NCBI GenBank assembly: GCA_003956705.1
Contig: QZCP01000167.1
Location: 26,662-90,661, forward strand
Direction of reading: 5' to 3'
Length of the DNA: 64,000 nt
Source: Brevipalpus yothersi
Lineage: Eukaryota; Arthropoda; Arachnida; Trombidiformes; Tenuipalpidae
Shown here: positions 1 to 13,168 of the stretch, piece after piece
Position numbering within the stretch: position 1 is the first letter of the stretch
Layout: every line of letters begins with the position of its first letter
Notes under the pieces: model-generated
Seen by the model: only the letters and a program-made list of their open reading frames with translations
Told to the model about the DNA's origin: nothing
Databases searched by the model: none
Made by a program: the position numbers and the translations under genes

Positions 1-668
1 TAGAAGAGGAACCAGTGGTTAAGCATCATTATCGAGCTCACAGGCTTAGCTTTTGGTTAAATTTGATTCCCAAACTTCATGTACCCGGAACTGATTCGTC
101 CACATCATCTTCCCATCTGTCCATGGATCATCATTTTCTGCCCAATCATCACGATATGAACACCTATATCGGTGTGGTTCGAGAGGAAAGTATTTTATCT
201 CGTCTAAGTGATACTCGAGATGATATGGGTGGCAGTGGATCTCGATTGTCAAAAAATCGAAAATCCAATCCAGATGGAACACTGAATGTACCATCATCAT
301 CAAGCTCAAATTCACTTTCCAATATAAGTCAATCGTTGGGTGATTCTACGGCCAAATCTGTGGCAATGTCAGATGGATTTATGGCAAGTAGACGAGGTGC
401 TGATCGCAATAAGCTCACAGCAAATGGTGGAACTGATAATGTGTCCACCGGATTGGAAGGAAAATCAAATGAAATGCATCAATCTAAAGATGATATTCTC
501 AATAATTCTCTTATATCACTTCATCATGGCTCATATTCAACGGCACTCAGTGTCACAATTGGCATTGGTTGCTCTTTTCTCATATTGAATGCTGCCCTGT
601 TTGCTGGTATATTTTATCAACGAAAAAATCACAATCGTCGTAACAACAATTCACAAGAAAATCAACAG
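1..668 (+). CDS. Nlg: Neuroligin, penultimate exon (5' part outside window)
   Basis: Neuroligins are postsynaptic adhesion proteins with an extracellular cholinesterase-like domain, one membrane helix and a cytoplasmic tail. This exon is open from base 3 and has no start codon, so it continues a gene lying to the left. It begins at the end of the esterase-like domain with the family motif HYRAHRLSFWLNLIPKLH. A Ser/Asn-rich extracellular stalk follows, then a membrane helix at about 540-606 (ALSVTIGIGCSFLILNAALF) and a basic stop-transfer segment (YQRKNHNRR). The exon ends in phase 0 at CAG before the donor gtaatt. Joined to 3833 it reads ...SQENQQ-ESKGFQS.... The family call is strong; which paralogue cannot be told from the C-terminus. 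Confidence 0.9.
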
Positions 669-2902
669 GTAATTTTCAAAATTACATTCCCTAGTTTGAT
701 AAAAAATTCCATAGTTTATCAAAAAGGGATAAATGAGCAGTTATGAAGGAAAAAATTTCTCGAAATTGAAAGTGTTGAATGGAAAAAATTCAATAATCTC
801 AAATTCAATAGATATTAGATCAATTGTTTTTGAAACCTTTTTTCAATTTGATATTAATTTTGAGCTCCGAAAAAAATTCTGATCGAGATGATTCATGAGC
901 TAAGAATTATCAGCTAGAAAATGACACTATTCGATGAAATTCATCGCTTTCAATCTTGTGAACTATCTGAAAGCGATCTTTGGGAATTTTCTGCTTCTTA
1001 GAGGTGTTTCTTCGAACTTACTTGATTTATAACATTTCATGGTAAGATTATAAATCTTGAAACTCGATTAGATTCTATATGAGCAATCCTCATTCTCATG
1101 AGTGCCCTATTTATAGAGCTCATCTTAGCCAATCAAATATTCAGTTCATGATAAGAAGATGGATAGGTTACGCAACACAGGTTAAGACCTTTTATTCTTC
1201 AAAGTTTCATCAATGTATCTCCATTGAATTTGTTCAGTCTACATAGTCATAACTTTGAGTCCCTTTTGGCACATTCTGTGCCCTCTAGCAAATCTGTTAC
1301 AATTCATTTCCAAAAAATTGTTCATGAAAAATACATGCAAAGATACAAGTTCTAAGAGATCAGATAAAGGGTAGAACAATTGATATGGCGATGATATCCA
1401 TAGAGAAGGAGAAGAACTGAGTATTTCAATCATCAATAGTGATTATTGATTTTCTCTCGAAATGTTATCCATCAAATCTCTGAGCAAACCGAGTAGCCCT
1501 CAAGATGACGTGTGAGACTTCCATGAACATTGGCCTCCACTCGATTGTTCATTCTCTATTTTCCTCTCAGAACTTTTATTTCCTTCAAGATGACTATGGG
1601 AAGCAAAATACAAGATGCTGGGCATCATTCTTCTCATGCTTTCCATGCAATTACATGCCTTCATTTCATAATAATGGAGATGATCAAAATTCTTATCATG
1701 AGTCTATTTTGAGCTACAAAATCAGTTTTACAGTCAAGCATACGAGATTCTTTCTCTCTCTCTTCCATCTTACATCTATTTTGCTTCACATTCACGTTGG
1801 AAACTTTTCCGAATAACTGATACTCTGTCTGGTGGGCAAAGATTGACGATTTGGTCATACATCTTTTCTCCTTTTATCCATAGTCCAACATCATCACCAT
1901 GAATTGTGATGACAATTTCATGATCTATGATATCTTTTCTCGCATCACTTTTGCTCTACCTTTTTTCTGGTTTATTCTTTTTTTTCTCTCTCTTTCACTT
2001 TCTTTTTTGTCCAATCTTCATCCTTTTCTTCATCCACTCACTATACATATATATATGTGTGTATTCTTTTCCGGTGATTTATGGCTTGACTTATGTGTAT
2101 ACGTATGTATCAGCATTCCAATAGATGCTCATACAAGTATTTTCCTTGAATCTTGTTGTTGCTCTAATCTTCATCTTCTTTGCCCTCTTGATTCTCATGA
2201 TTGACACAATAAATCGGAAGATATAAGGAAGAACTTCTGATTCCGTGATCACTAGTATGCATTATCATAATCATTTTCATGAAATTAATTGAAATTGTCA
2301 CCATGTTTACTTACTTGGGAAACATTATCGTTAACTTTTGGCAAGTGTTGGGTGAAGATATTTTTCACTTGAAATAATGAGTATACACATTCCATGATAT
2401 CATGATAAAAGCAATGTGAAAAGGAACACAAAGTGATGAGAAGAGGCAAACACTGGCCAATGGAAAAGAATGCATAATGTGATGAGTAATTAGCAATCAA
2501 ACAATTGCCTCAAAGAACATCAAAAATCAAGTGTAAGGAATATTATCTCAGCACGATATCAGTCAAGATATTATCATCATCATGAGTATGGTATAATATT
2601 TTTGCCTCAAGTCATTATCGTTTTCCTTTCCATGTGTTCATACAACTTTTCAGTTGAATACTTTTGTGATGATGAAAAATTATGATACACACACACACAC
2701 ATATCTAGCAATCATTCATAATCTCATGAGATGAAGAAAGAGAGAAAGAAAGAAAGAAGATTCATCTTCAGTCTAATTAGTAACACACCATAGGAATGTG
2801 TAACTAATTATTGAGAAGCAAAGTGATTGGTATCAGACGAAAAGGTTTCCATTTCGATCCATCTTAAATACACTTTATCGTTATACCGTTATACTTATAC
2901 AG

Positions 2903-2965
<63 letters not shown>

Positions 2966-3832
2966 TTTCTCTGAATGAATCTGAGATTTCCCATGAGTTG
3001 ATATTTTCACTTCTCTCTATCTCTGTAGTTTTTTTCTCCATCCAATTTATCATCAATCTCGTGTACAGGATATCATGAAAGTGAGTACTTCTAATTTCAG
3101 ATCAAGGAATGTGTGTAGATAGTTTTTTTGCACTATTCCTTCTCTATAACTTACTAAGACTCACAAGTGTAAGACAACAACAACAAGTATCAGTCTCATG
3201 ATCATGTATGTGCGTGTCTACATGTTGGATTGTAAAAAAGATTGATTGTAACGGCTTACATTAGATGTATTGTTGTATTGGAATAACTTTTTTCTTTTCA
3301 TTCTCTCTTCCATGTCAACATGTAACCCATTTTTGGGTTCAAATCTTATACGACATAACATCATGTGTGTGAGTGTCTAATTCTCAACAGTCGATCATTT
3401 TTTCAAGTTTCGTCTGAGAAATCATTTGAATCTTAATTGAGATCATTTAATCTGCATACAAAAAATTGGGTTTAATTTTTGCTGATGAGAAAGAGAGAAG
3501 AAAAAAATTGGACAAAAAATTTAAGGTCATCCATATTGCATGATAACCTCGATTTTTGTTCGATCAAAAATTTGGTTACTATTCTCTTCCGGTTCTTCTG
3601 ATTTGGTGAGAATATTGATATTCACATGATACAATAGAGTGTATGCTTGATTAAAGATTGCTTTAGGCAAGTTTTTGAATGGAATTTTTTCCCAGAAAAC
3701 TCTTGAAATCTAATCTGATGTCTAGATTCTAACTGTTCATAGGACATTTCTCTGTGTGCCCTAATTAATTTTGCTTATATTTTTATCCTTCTTTTTCCCA
3801 CCTCTCTGGTTTCATTCACATTTGTGTTCCAG
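669..3832 (+). other. Neuroligin last intron (3164 nt)
   Basis: The intron is bounded by gtaatt at 669 and ttgtgttccag ending at 3832, both in phase 0. It holds a 56-bp (GA)n tract at 2906-2961, a short (AC)n run near 2691-2701 and low-complexity pyrimidine stretches. Reading frames inside it are short and look like noise. I see no nested gene. Confidence 0.8.
2906..2961. repeat. (GA)28 microsatellite
   Basis: An uninterrupted GA dinucleotide tract of 56 bp in the neuroligin intron. Confidence 0.97.
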
Positions 3833-4477
3833 GAATCCAAAGGCTTCCAGTCTACTAAGCAGAACAATTCTGTCCACGAATCAACTGAACACAATGGCTT
3901 CGACAATGGATTGGGCACAGCAAGTATGGGTGGACCTGGTGGAGGTGGTGTCACACTAATATCACCTGTCAAATCACAAACAGATTTGAGTCCATCAATT
4001 AAGCATCATGAAGTGTATCCTGGTGATTACATAGCATCACTCACTGGGCAGCATAATCAGATTGTATCGATTAGCGGTGAAATGGGCCAAGATTTACTTC
4101 AATCGTGTGATCATCATGGACTTACGAAAAATTTTTCAACCAATTCCAATGATACCGATTCTGGTGTCGCCATACACCATACACCGGGAGCATCTCATGT
4201 GACCATGTGTAATTCAATGTATTATCCACACAAGGATTCAGGTCAAGTGCCATCCATAATGATGACCACAAATTTTATGAACAAATCGAAAACTCTTTCC
4301 AAATATGATGATGAACATCATCAGCTACACCATCAATATCATCACCAATACACACAGCATCCTGCATCAGGACACTCGTACATGATCACCCATACTGGCG
4401 GTGTTGGGGGTGGCGGAGGAGGAGGAGGAGGACAACAGTCGATCAGTACCACCGAAATGCAAGAGATGAACATTTGA
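3833..4477 (+). CDS. Nlg: Neuroligin, last exon (cytoplasmic tail)
   Basis: This exon starts in phase 0 after the acceptor tttgtgttccag and ends at TGA 4475-4477. It encodes 214 residues of intracellular tail. The tail is rich in Ser, Thr and His, with a His/Gln cluster (DDEHHQLHHQYHHQY) and a run of nine glycines near the end encoded by GGN repeats. Neuroligin tails normally bind scaffold proteins and often end in a class I PDZ ligand ([ST]-x-hydrophobic). Here the last residues are TEMQEMNI, with Met at position -2, so the canonical ligand is missing unless an alternative 3' exon exists. The exon fits the preceding one in frame and composition. The tail alone would not identify the family. 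Confidence 0.85.
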   Translation, partial: ESKGFQSTKQNNSVHESTEHNGFDNGLGTASMGGPGGGGVTLISPVKSQTDLSPSIKHHEVYPGDYIASLTGQHNQIVSISGEMGQDLLQSCDHHGLTKNFSTNSNDTDSGVAIHHTPGASHVTMCNSMYYPHKDSGQVPSIMMTTNFMNKSKTLSKYDDEHHQLHHQYHHQYTQHPASGHSYMITHTGGVGGGGGGGGGQQSISTTEMQEMNI

Positions 4478-4741
4478 CAATTACGGAACACTTCAGTTTG
4501 ACGCTGGATGATTCGAGTGTCGATGGTATCGATTTTTTCCTGATCAATTAATCAGTTGGATAATGTTGAGATTAATCGGGAGAAACCTTGGCGGGAAACC
4601 TTGTTGTTGTCCATAAAAAGAACACCTTTTTTTAAAAATAATGAATCCGATGAGGAAAAAAATCTATCCAAGTGCCTTTTATTTTTATTTGATTGTAAGA
4701 ATCAAGAGAGAGTAAATTAAATCAAGGGCATAATAGTGTCC

Positions 4742-4747
4742 ATTAAA
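4742..4747 (+). terminator. Candidate poly(A) signal ATTAAA for neuroligin
   Basis: ATTAAA lies 265 nt after the neuroligin stop in very AT-rich sequence. It is the first plausible hexamer, but AT-rich background makes chance matches common. Confidence 0.35.
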
Positions 4748-6923
4748 TATATATAAATATATATTTGAAGTAATTGAATAGTTCAAATATTTGAATTTTC
4801 CATCATTTCCTGATTTTTTTCGAATCTACTCTTTTTCCGATTTATGATCGGCATCATTGATAGATGAGTTTACATGACCTCGAAAAACATTATCCAAACT
4901 ATCCAAATTAGCCTTGATTTGAGATCGAGGATCAATCGTAAAAATTTTATCACAGAATGATAGTGAAAGTGAACATCACTCATTGAGAGCTTATCTTTTG
5001 AGGTGCTATATGTTGATGATGATGGTTTATATTCTACTTCCTGAGATTTGATTTGAGATTTGTATGTTATTGGAAGAATTAATCGGCTGAATGATGTCAT
5101 GTGATAGAGAAAATAATACACCATTTTAGGAATTTAGCTTCACTCGATTCATGGATAAACTTTCAATGCTGTAAACTGGTGTATACTGATTTATTGGATA
5201 ATGATTGGTGATTGTTCCTCATCTCATTATCATCACAGCCTGACCTCCGTTCATGAAGTTTATTAAACATGCAAAAATTGTTCGGAAGTGAATTAATATG
5301 AAATTGCCTTGGAATTGAGGCGCTAGATGTAGGATGAGAAATCAAATTCAAGTATGTGTTGATCAAAATTGATTGTCACAATCAAAATACAAATCAAATG
5401 ATCTCTCTTCACTCGAGTAAGACACCTAACTTTCTCATCTATCACTGATGATGCAGCTTAGCTTTCATGATATCAGAGATGATTCAGGAATTTTTCTCAG
5501 AGAAACTTTTGCATTTCTTGGAAGAATCCTTCTCAAAAATAGAAAGTTCAATTGAAGTTAATAATCATCTTGACAAATAATTCTGATACATGCATCGCAC
5601 CTATTGACTTGATGATCATCACCAATGTTATCCCATGAAATGTGAGCTGATTTCTCCAATCAATAGAGTCTAATAAGTCAAGATTTTGAATGTGTTTGTA
5701 CAAAATTATGGAAACATTATTGCCTAGATGGGTAGATGAACCATCAAGGCTCCCAGAACTCTCAGAATGTTATCGATAAAATCAGGCATTCAAGAAGGCT
5801 GTTGGTGATAATGATCTTCATTGAAGGGAAACTCGAAAGAAACGTCGAGACATATCACAAGATGAGGATTATCTAGGCTCAATAATCAAATTAGGAACTA
5901 TCCATGATCTTTATCGTCAATATTACCTTATATGGTGGCTCAATAGAGAGAATTTCATTTCTCGTGTACTCAATGATTACAGAGGTGTCGAGATTTTCCG
6001 TCATGAATCATAAATAAAAGGATTGCAGAACAGTTTTCAAGTCCAAATGACCTTGACAGATCACTTCTATTCTGTTCTTTTCTGCCCCTCTATGTTATAT
6101 TCATAGGCAAATAGGTAAATATGTGTGTAAAATAATCGAAAACAATATGAAGAGAAAAACACAATAAATGATCATAATATTGCGAGATGCTCAAAATAGC
6201 TGTCCATGATGATGAGCCTCTCTTCATATTACATTCCTTCGAGGCATTCTTGAGATCTTGTGAATAACAGCCAGAAAACTTGTTCCATAGATGATAACTT
6301 ATCATGAGGCTAACAATCTTGATACCGTGTTTTCCCACCTTATACATGCAATGAATGTAGAACACTTCCAGATACCTGCCAGCTAAATCTTGCACCAATG
6401 TTTCCCCACTCATCTAGGGTGGATAGTATGAATTTCAAATTCAAATTCTACTACATACTGTAGGAAAAACAAATTACTTCCATGAATCGTCATTCGAACC
6501 GGTTTATCTATGAGAATTTTTTCAATTGATGCATTTCTCTGAATAGAGTTTCATCATTTCACCTAAAGAAACCAGGAAAAATTGGTACCGAAAAGTTTCC
6601 TGAGCATCCAGAAGTTTATCATGAATTTTTTTTGTCCCTTCAATCATGACAATGAAGGAAAAGTACACAAGAAATATATTTGAAGAAGATTCAGATTTTT
6701 CCTGGTCATTTTTTTCATCTCAAACTACACTCTCTCTCACTCTTACTCTGAATCAAATCCAATTTTTATGACTCAACTTTTGGTAAAGGAAAAAGCTAGG
6801 CTTTTATTTTTTCGTTGTTTACTCATATCTCTAAACGATAATGTGCTATACTTTTAGTATATATAATAATCTTAATACCATTCCATTCACCACGTTCATA
6901 CATTAATCATGGATTTTGGATAG

Positions 6924-6925
<2 letters not shown>

Positions 6926-6972
<47 letters not shown>
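6926..6972. repeat. (GA)n microsatellite
   Basis: A perfect GA/AG tract of about 47 bp in intergenic DNA. Confidence 0.95.
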
Positions 6973-7628
6973 CCTCATGGAAAATCATTGAGTTCATGAT
7001 GATGAACATACGATATAAAGTCCATTTGAACCTGGAATGCCCAGGCATCATGATGGTCAATATATGATGAAAAAACATTTCTCACTCACTTGTAATACCT
7101 ATCCAATGATGGTGGTCAAGCGTTACTATTACCATTAGATTAGGCCAGTGGAATTGAATGAATGAGATGCTTGCATTCGATTGAGTGGATCGAACTCAGA
7201 TCGAAACAGTTATCCATTGAATAGTGAAAGGAGAATGGAAAATATTTCTCTTTCTCCTGAAATAGCTGGAAGGTGCTGGATGATATGATTTCCAAGTAAA
7301 CTGTAGTGGCTATTCGTTTCCAGCATTCAAATGAAAAACATTCCATGCCAACGATCTGCCTAAAGTTCTTTTTTCAACATAATAAAAAGATTTGGGCAGA
7401 ATCGAGCTTTTCCAACAACCACAGGCTACACAGGGTATATGAACTTTTTTGGGTTCAAAAATCGACGCAAATGATCTGTTCAATTGTCAATAACACCAAA
7501 AGTGATTGTTTTGAATCTTTTCTCCTTGCAATGGTCTTGGAAGTGAAAAAAAGAGAACATATCGGAAGTAATACATGATCTGATGTTCAATTGAAGCATG
7601 GAAGAGAAAAGAATCACAACATGGTATG

Positions 7629-7632
<4 letters not shown>

Positions 7633-7703
<71 letters not shown>
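7633..7703. repeat. (TC)n microsatellite
   Basis: A perfect TC tract of about 71 bp, the longest uninterrupted one in the window. Confidence 0.96.
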
Positions 7704-7706
<3 letters not shown>

Positions 7707-8521
7707 GGCAATCGAGATAGACGCAAAAGAAAGCTTAAAATGTGCCCTAAATGTGTGAAAGTCCTAAAGCCAAGATTCGTGATCGGAAACTGTCATTAAT
7801 CCGGTGGAGAGAGTAGAATGAGAGAAGATGTGCTTCTTATACACCATGAAACGTGCTAGTAGAATTTTTTTTCCTCCTCATCCTTCTCCTTCTCATCCCA
7901 CATCATCATGGTTGGTGGAGAAGGAAAAAAGTTATCCTCTTGCCATTGATCCTATCCAAGTAATGGTCAGCTAGGAGTGTTTCCATTCTATCTATCTATC
8001 TGGAATGTGTTACATAGTATATATATATTTATATCTGATCATTATTCGGCTAGAGTGTCTATGTCCGTTTAGGCAAGTGATTTGAAAAGTCAAGCAACTG
8101 GCCTACGAGTTGAACCAAAGTTTCATCAATGATTTTCACTCACTCACGATGATGATCGCATGAGAGAAGAATATTTTTCACGCTGACCTTGTTTCAATAT
8201 CTTCCAGATTCAACTTTATCCATCATATTCTCTCTCTCTCTCCACAATGTATGGATCACCAACATCATATCGTGATCATATCGAACATTGAATTGTGAAT
8301 CGATATGACACATGACCCGGTCTTGTGGAAAAGGAAGCAAAAATTTTCCCTACCATAATCCAAAATATTGGGGAGACATTCTTTCTTCGAATATTTCATG
8401 CTCATCATCGTCAGTCTACTTCATCTTATATTGTACTCGATCATTCAATTTTTCATCTACCCTACACTCTCTTCCTTTTCCCGCCACATTGAAAGCCTAA
8501 TTGTTCACTGTCAAACAATTC

Positions 8522-8524
<3 letters not shown>

Positions 8525-8553
<29 letters not shown>
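8525..8553. repeat. (TC)n microsatellite
   Basis: A short TC tract of about 29 bp in pyrimidine-rich intergenic DNA. Confidence 0.85.
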
Positions 8554-8558
<5 letters not shown>

Positions 8559-9101
8559 TCTCTCTTCTGGATTCCCTCTCTTAAATTCTCACTTCCCTTG
8601 TATTTATGAGATCAATTACCCTTGAATGAGATTTCAAAGGCTGTCACTTTCTTTCAGGCTCAACTCACGAAACTGATCTCATCCGATGACTGAATATCAT
8701 GATGTGTTCTGCTTTCACCTCTTTTTCTCTTTCTTTGCCTCTCTCTTCCTCTTTCTCTCTCTCAAGTTCTGATGGGAACATTTTGTGCCCAAAATAATTG
8801 AGCTTTCACTGTCAGTATCAAGATTAATGATGACAAGAAATGAATTTCAAAATTATGTGTATGAATCAGTTTTGATCGTTTTGTTCATTTTGTATTAGAT
8901 TCAACTCAAGGCATCATCGATGATATGAATGGTGTATTTACAAATGGAAAAAAGTTTCACTTTCATGTGGCAAAATCATAGAGGTGTATGAAATTTCAAT
9001 AAATAAATATCGAAAAATTTTTTTAACGTGATCGAGATTATTTTTCACAGAAAAATATCTTCAGCACATGTTATAAGATGTAAAAGGGAATGAAAGTCTG
9101 A

Positions 9102-10055
9102 TCAAACTCGAAGGAAATCGAAAATTGATGCCCTTTTCTCATATCGTCTTTTGTGTAATTGTCTGATTGTGTCCTTACCTCGCTCAGATATTTCCAACAA
9201 TCGTTCAACTCCCATGCTGAGTAGATCATTCAATGATAATAAGCGCTTACGAAGACGACCCAACATGCGAGCACGATTTGCATTTGACCAATCCACAAAA
9301 TCTTCATTGATTACTCGAAATTTTTCCATAAATTCTCGAGCAGTTTGATTGTATTTTTTCAGGCCATCTTCGAATCGTAGGCCAACTTCAATTTTGGTTT
9401 TCGTAAAATCAGCTTCCACATCTTCCACTATTTCATCATACTTTTCCAATGCTTCATCCAATTTTTGCTGATCAATCTCATCTCCACGTCCCATGAATGA
9501 TTCGATCAAAGTTGTCAGCGAATCTTTACCCCTCTCAACCCTTTCCCGGAAGGTATCTATTTGCTTCAGAATACGTCCTTTTTTCGATTGTTTTCGACCA
9601 GATGTTGGCACTTTGTTGGTACTTGTGTCAGAATCCTCTGGATCAGCTTTCTTTTCGATAACTGAATCCGAAGAATCTTCTTCATCCTTTTTGGGCTCAC
9701 TTTTTGGCTTCACTTCAGAATTGTCTTCATCATCGTCACTTTGCGCACAAACTTGAAATGAATTGTATTGGTTGTTGGGAGGAAGCAATTATGTAAGAGA
9801 AAGGAAAAGATAATCACACAATGTCAATAAAAAAGCATTCGAATTCAGATGATAATATTGTGTGTGTGTGTGTTGGATGAGGAAAGAATTTTCATGATGA
9901 ATTTTCGCGTGGAAAGATGTGCAAGTAGAACACGCAACGACAGGGGCAACATTTCAGGGGCAAAATTTCATCCGAATTCATGTATACATACCTTTTTGCA
10001 AAGACGAAGTGACGATAAGTGAAAAAATGAGAATTATGTGAAATTTAAAAATCAT
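9102..10055 (-). CDS. Secreted acidic helical protein, two exons, family unknown
   Basis: Exon 1 (10055-9992) starts at ATG and encodes 21 residues with a basic start and a hydrophobic core (MIFKFHIILIFSLIVTSS), which is a clear signal peptide. It ends in phase 1 before a perfect gtatgt donor. Exon 2 (9751-9102) follows an ttcatttcaag acceptor and restores the frame. The total is 237 residues. After the signal comes an Asp/Glu/Ser/Lys-rich stretch (SDDDEDNSEVKPKSEPKKDE). The remaining 160 residues are charged and heptad-like (for example DEALEKYDEIVEDVEADF), predicted to be mostly helix with coiled-coil character, and end in a basic tail (RRYEKRASIFDFLRV). No catalytic motif or known domain is visible. 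I infer a secreted, possibly mite-restricted, helical protein and assign no function. Intron: 240 nt. Confidence 0.78.
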
Positions 10056-12036
10056 GATGCTTCAGATTGGCACTGTCCAAGTTGAGAGGTTTACACAATT
10101 AGAGAACCTGTTGTGATTAAATCGAAGAAATATCACCAAAAAAGTGCTTTTCCGTGTCCAAAGATCAATTTTTCTGGAAACTAAAATCAAAATCCCGTTA
10201 AAAGAGGGAAACAAATATGAATATGATGATTGAATTGAACTTGAAAGATGTGGAAAATCCTTGTGGATAGAATATGAAATCACTCTCTTCCGAGTCTACA
10301 AAGTTTTTCAACAGCTCTTCTCTTCCAACTTTTTTCCCTTTCCCTACCTATTGACGATTGACAATGAAGTTTTTTATAACAGAATTTTTCAACTGTATTG
10401 TTTCAACAATTTTCACTTTCACCTTTTTCCCGCTGCTTACCAATCATTACTTTTCACTCTCAGCATTTCCTATTCTTCTTTAAATACTTGGACATTCCTT
10501 CTTCTTCATCCTCATGATTCTCTTCTCTCTCTCTTCTCTCTCATCATAATGGTGCTGTCAAACTGGTTATTAGTACCAATTCAGCTTTTTTGTAGGTAAA
10601 CATCATCTTGATTCTCATCTTCTTAAAGTTTCTCTCTCTCTACAATAATTTTCACTCTCTCTCTCTCAGTCAATCTTTCTCGTCCAATCTTAAAGTCAAG
10701 GGCACTCTAGTCGATCAAGAATGCCCATTCATGGACTCAACGTTACAACGTTGCAACGAAATGGTATATCTTTGGGTTGACTCATAGTAAGCCTAGATGA
10801 TTTGAGTGATAAAGAGTTCAAGTAAGTCATTGTTTTATATTATCACTTATTTGGCAATATCAACTGGTTTCATTTGAGGATAGTAACGGTGAAAAAATGC
10901 TTACCAATGTTGGTTGACAATCTCTTGCGAGGCTTTCTGAGAAGAATTGTTAGGCTTGGGTCATAGAACTTCTCATCAACTCAAAAAGTGAGACCCATAG
11001 TGCAGACCCATAGTGTATGTGTCAAGCGATCGATGACCCTCTCTCTCTTGTTTTTTCAATGGTTCTGAATTATTATGTTTCAAGAGAATGATGAATCATT
11101 ATCTGAGATTATGAAAAAGAATATTTTGGTTGAATTACCACTCACAACTTGTCAACTTTATCTTGTAGTAGAGGATGAAGGATTTAATTTAATTAACATC
11201 GCTATTTTTCTTGATCAATATTGTCTTTTCCATATTTGTACATTTGATAAAAATTTGAAAAAAAATTCAAAATTCAGCACAAAAATTCAATACACAGATA
11301 GTTGACAATAAATAGCATGGGTGAATACTCAATTTTAAGTGATTTTCATCGACGGACGATTTTATTTGGATGCAAAAGAGTTTTTTACAACTTTCAAAAT
11401 TCACAATTCTGGGGAGTGAGATAAATATATTTTCATTTCAAATATTATCAGAAATAGTATTTGAAATATTTCCTTTTGTCGATTTGAAATCGGTGAAAAT
11501 AGATGGCAGCAGTAAGTTTATACAATGGTAAAGGAATATCTTTGACGATAAATTCTTTCCCATTCTCCCGGAAGAGAATTCTGTGCGCATCAACTGGACA
11601 AAGAACATACGGAACCCTTAGTTTGACAGTCAATATTCCTTGCATGTCTGTGTGTATGTTTGTGTGAGTGTGTGTATATGTGTATGAGTCTATGTAAGAG
11701 GGCTCACAAGGCAAGCCTTTAGCTGGAAATGTGAGATAGAAATTTGAGATTCATGATGAACATCTTATAAGCAACAAAGAACAAATAGATAACAACATCA
11801 TTTGAAAGAATTGACATGTTCAAATAGGCCATTGAGCAGGGGAAGAACAGTAAAAAAAAGATAGGACACATCACAAACTTTTAGGTCCAACATTATGAAT
11901 ATAATATCACCTCTTATGGGCTTCTCTGCGGTCATATATCCTTATATATATGTATGTATATATGTATCCATATATATATATGTAGACACCAATTTTGAGC
12001 ACAATTGCCAATTATTCTAGTCTGGCAAAATAATCA
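10056..12036. other. Intergenic region, no gene seen
   Basis: This region lies between the secreted-protein gene and the GPCR 3' end, both on the minus strand. It has pyrimidine-rich DNA at 10480-10700 and AT repeats (tatatatgtatg) at 11941-11985. Frames here are short or low-complexity. The GPCR 3' UTR must occupy its right end. Confidence 0.6.
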
Positions 12037-12758
12037 TCATAAATAATGTTCACTCTGCTGTTCAGCTATCGTGTTGCTAATATTTGGTGTTTGGGTACAA
12101 TTTTTTGGCGTTTGTATGGTGGAACTTGTGGTCAAACCATATGTACTTCGACGAGCTAGTTGCATTCTGTCCGCCGGTGATGGTGTGAATACAGACTTCA
12201 TGGCAAATCGAACCTCTTTCAGACGATAACTGTATATGAATGGATCGACAATACCTTTCATGATGATCAAAAATTGTGTGACATATCCAACAGCGAATTT
12301 CAATGTAGATGATTGCTTTAACGCTGGTAATGGACATCCATCCATACAGGTTAACGATAGCCATGTAAGATTGGGTATTAAGCAACATAGATATGTTCCT
12401 ATGATGATCAATGATGTAACAATAGCCCGTTTTGTGTGTCTACTATTATCACTGTAGCAAATATTGTTCTTCGAATTGTTTGTATTCACATCAGATTGCT
12501 TATTGGCATCCAAATCATTGATAGTTGATGACTTTTTCTTAGATTCTATACTCTTAATTTTATTTAAATTCGATTCTTTCCGGGAACCATTTTGAGACAT
12601 CAATATTTGCGGCACTTTTGGTCCAAAGTGTAGGGCAATCAAAATTCTTAGATATGCCGCTATCATTAATACCAAAGGAGCTGTGTAACATATGAGTAGT
12701 GTTCGTCTGAAAGACCAGTAGAGAAAAAAATTTGGTGGACAATTATGGACACGAAAAC
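12037..12758 (-). CDS. Class A GPCR, exon 3 (TM5-TM7 and C-tail)
   Basis: The last exon of the receptor begins after the acceptor ttctattctctag, with GT completing a Gly codon. It carries extracellular loop 2 with its conserved Cys (RVHNCPPNF), TM5 with Pro and Tyr (CYTAPLVLMIAAYLRI) and a long, Lys/Ser/Asn-rich third intracellular loop of about 70 residues. TM6 follows with its Pro but without the usual CWxP (GTYLCCLIPNLTWLSL), then TM7 with DPFIY in place of NPxxY and a short Ser/Thr-rich tail. The stop is at 12037-12039. The fit of loop 2 Cys, TM5, TM6 and TM7 identifies a rhodopsin-class receptor; the ligand is unknown. Confidence 0.9.
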
Positions 12759-13168
12759 CTAGAGAATAGAAACAACAAGTATTGATCAATGATAAGTTTC
12801 ATTGCTAATAGCAAATATTCAAGCTTGAACACCATTTGAGTTTTATCAATGCTCTCAGATGATAATCATACTGCCATCAGAACATGATGATCGAAAAATT
12901 CCGATAATTTTTTGACTTCCTGCTCTTTTTGCTGTGTCCAGCTCAAATTCATCAGGGATGTGCATACGTTTACAAAGTCTCAATATTCTCAGCTGGACAA
13001 TTAATAATGAAGCACAGAATCGATTGTGAGAGAAAGAATTGTTGGAAAAGATCCATAGACAATCGAGACAAAGATTTATGCGTTATAAGTGCTAAATTAG
13101 ATTAGGATCTCTGTTTCCTAGCAGAATGGCCATTTGGAATGGAAGCAAATATCTGAAACACTTCTCAC

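Larger units (their letters stand above)
4478..9101. other. Intergenic region between neuroligin and the secreted-protein gene
   Basis: Apart from the neuroligin 3' UTR at its left end, I see no gene. It contains (GA)n at 6926-6972, (CT)n at 7633-7703 and 8525-8553, and a 14-bp palindrome TTCAAATATTTGAA near 4782. The longest frame (107 codons, minus strand, near 6090-6413) has no recognisable domain and no flanking splice logic. Confidence 0.6.

Noticed and set aside
6090..6413. 107-residue minus-strand frame in intergenic DNA
   Set aside because: It reads somewhat protein-like but has no domain, no promoter or splice signals, and neighbouring frames do not extend it.
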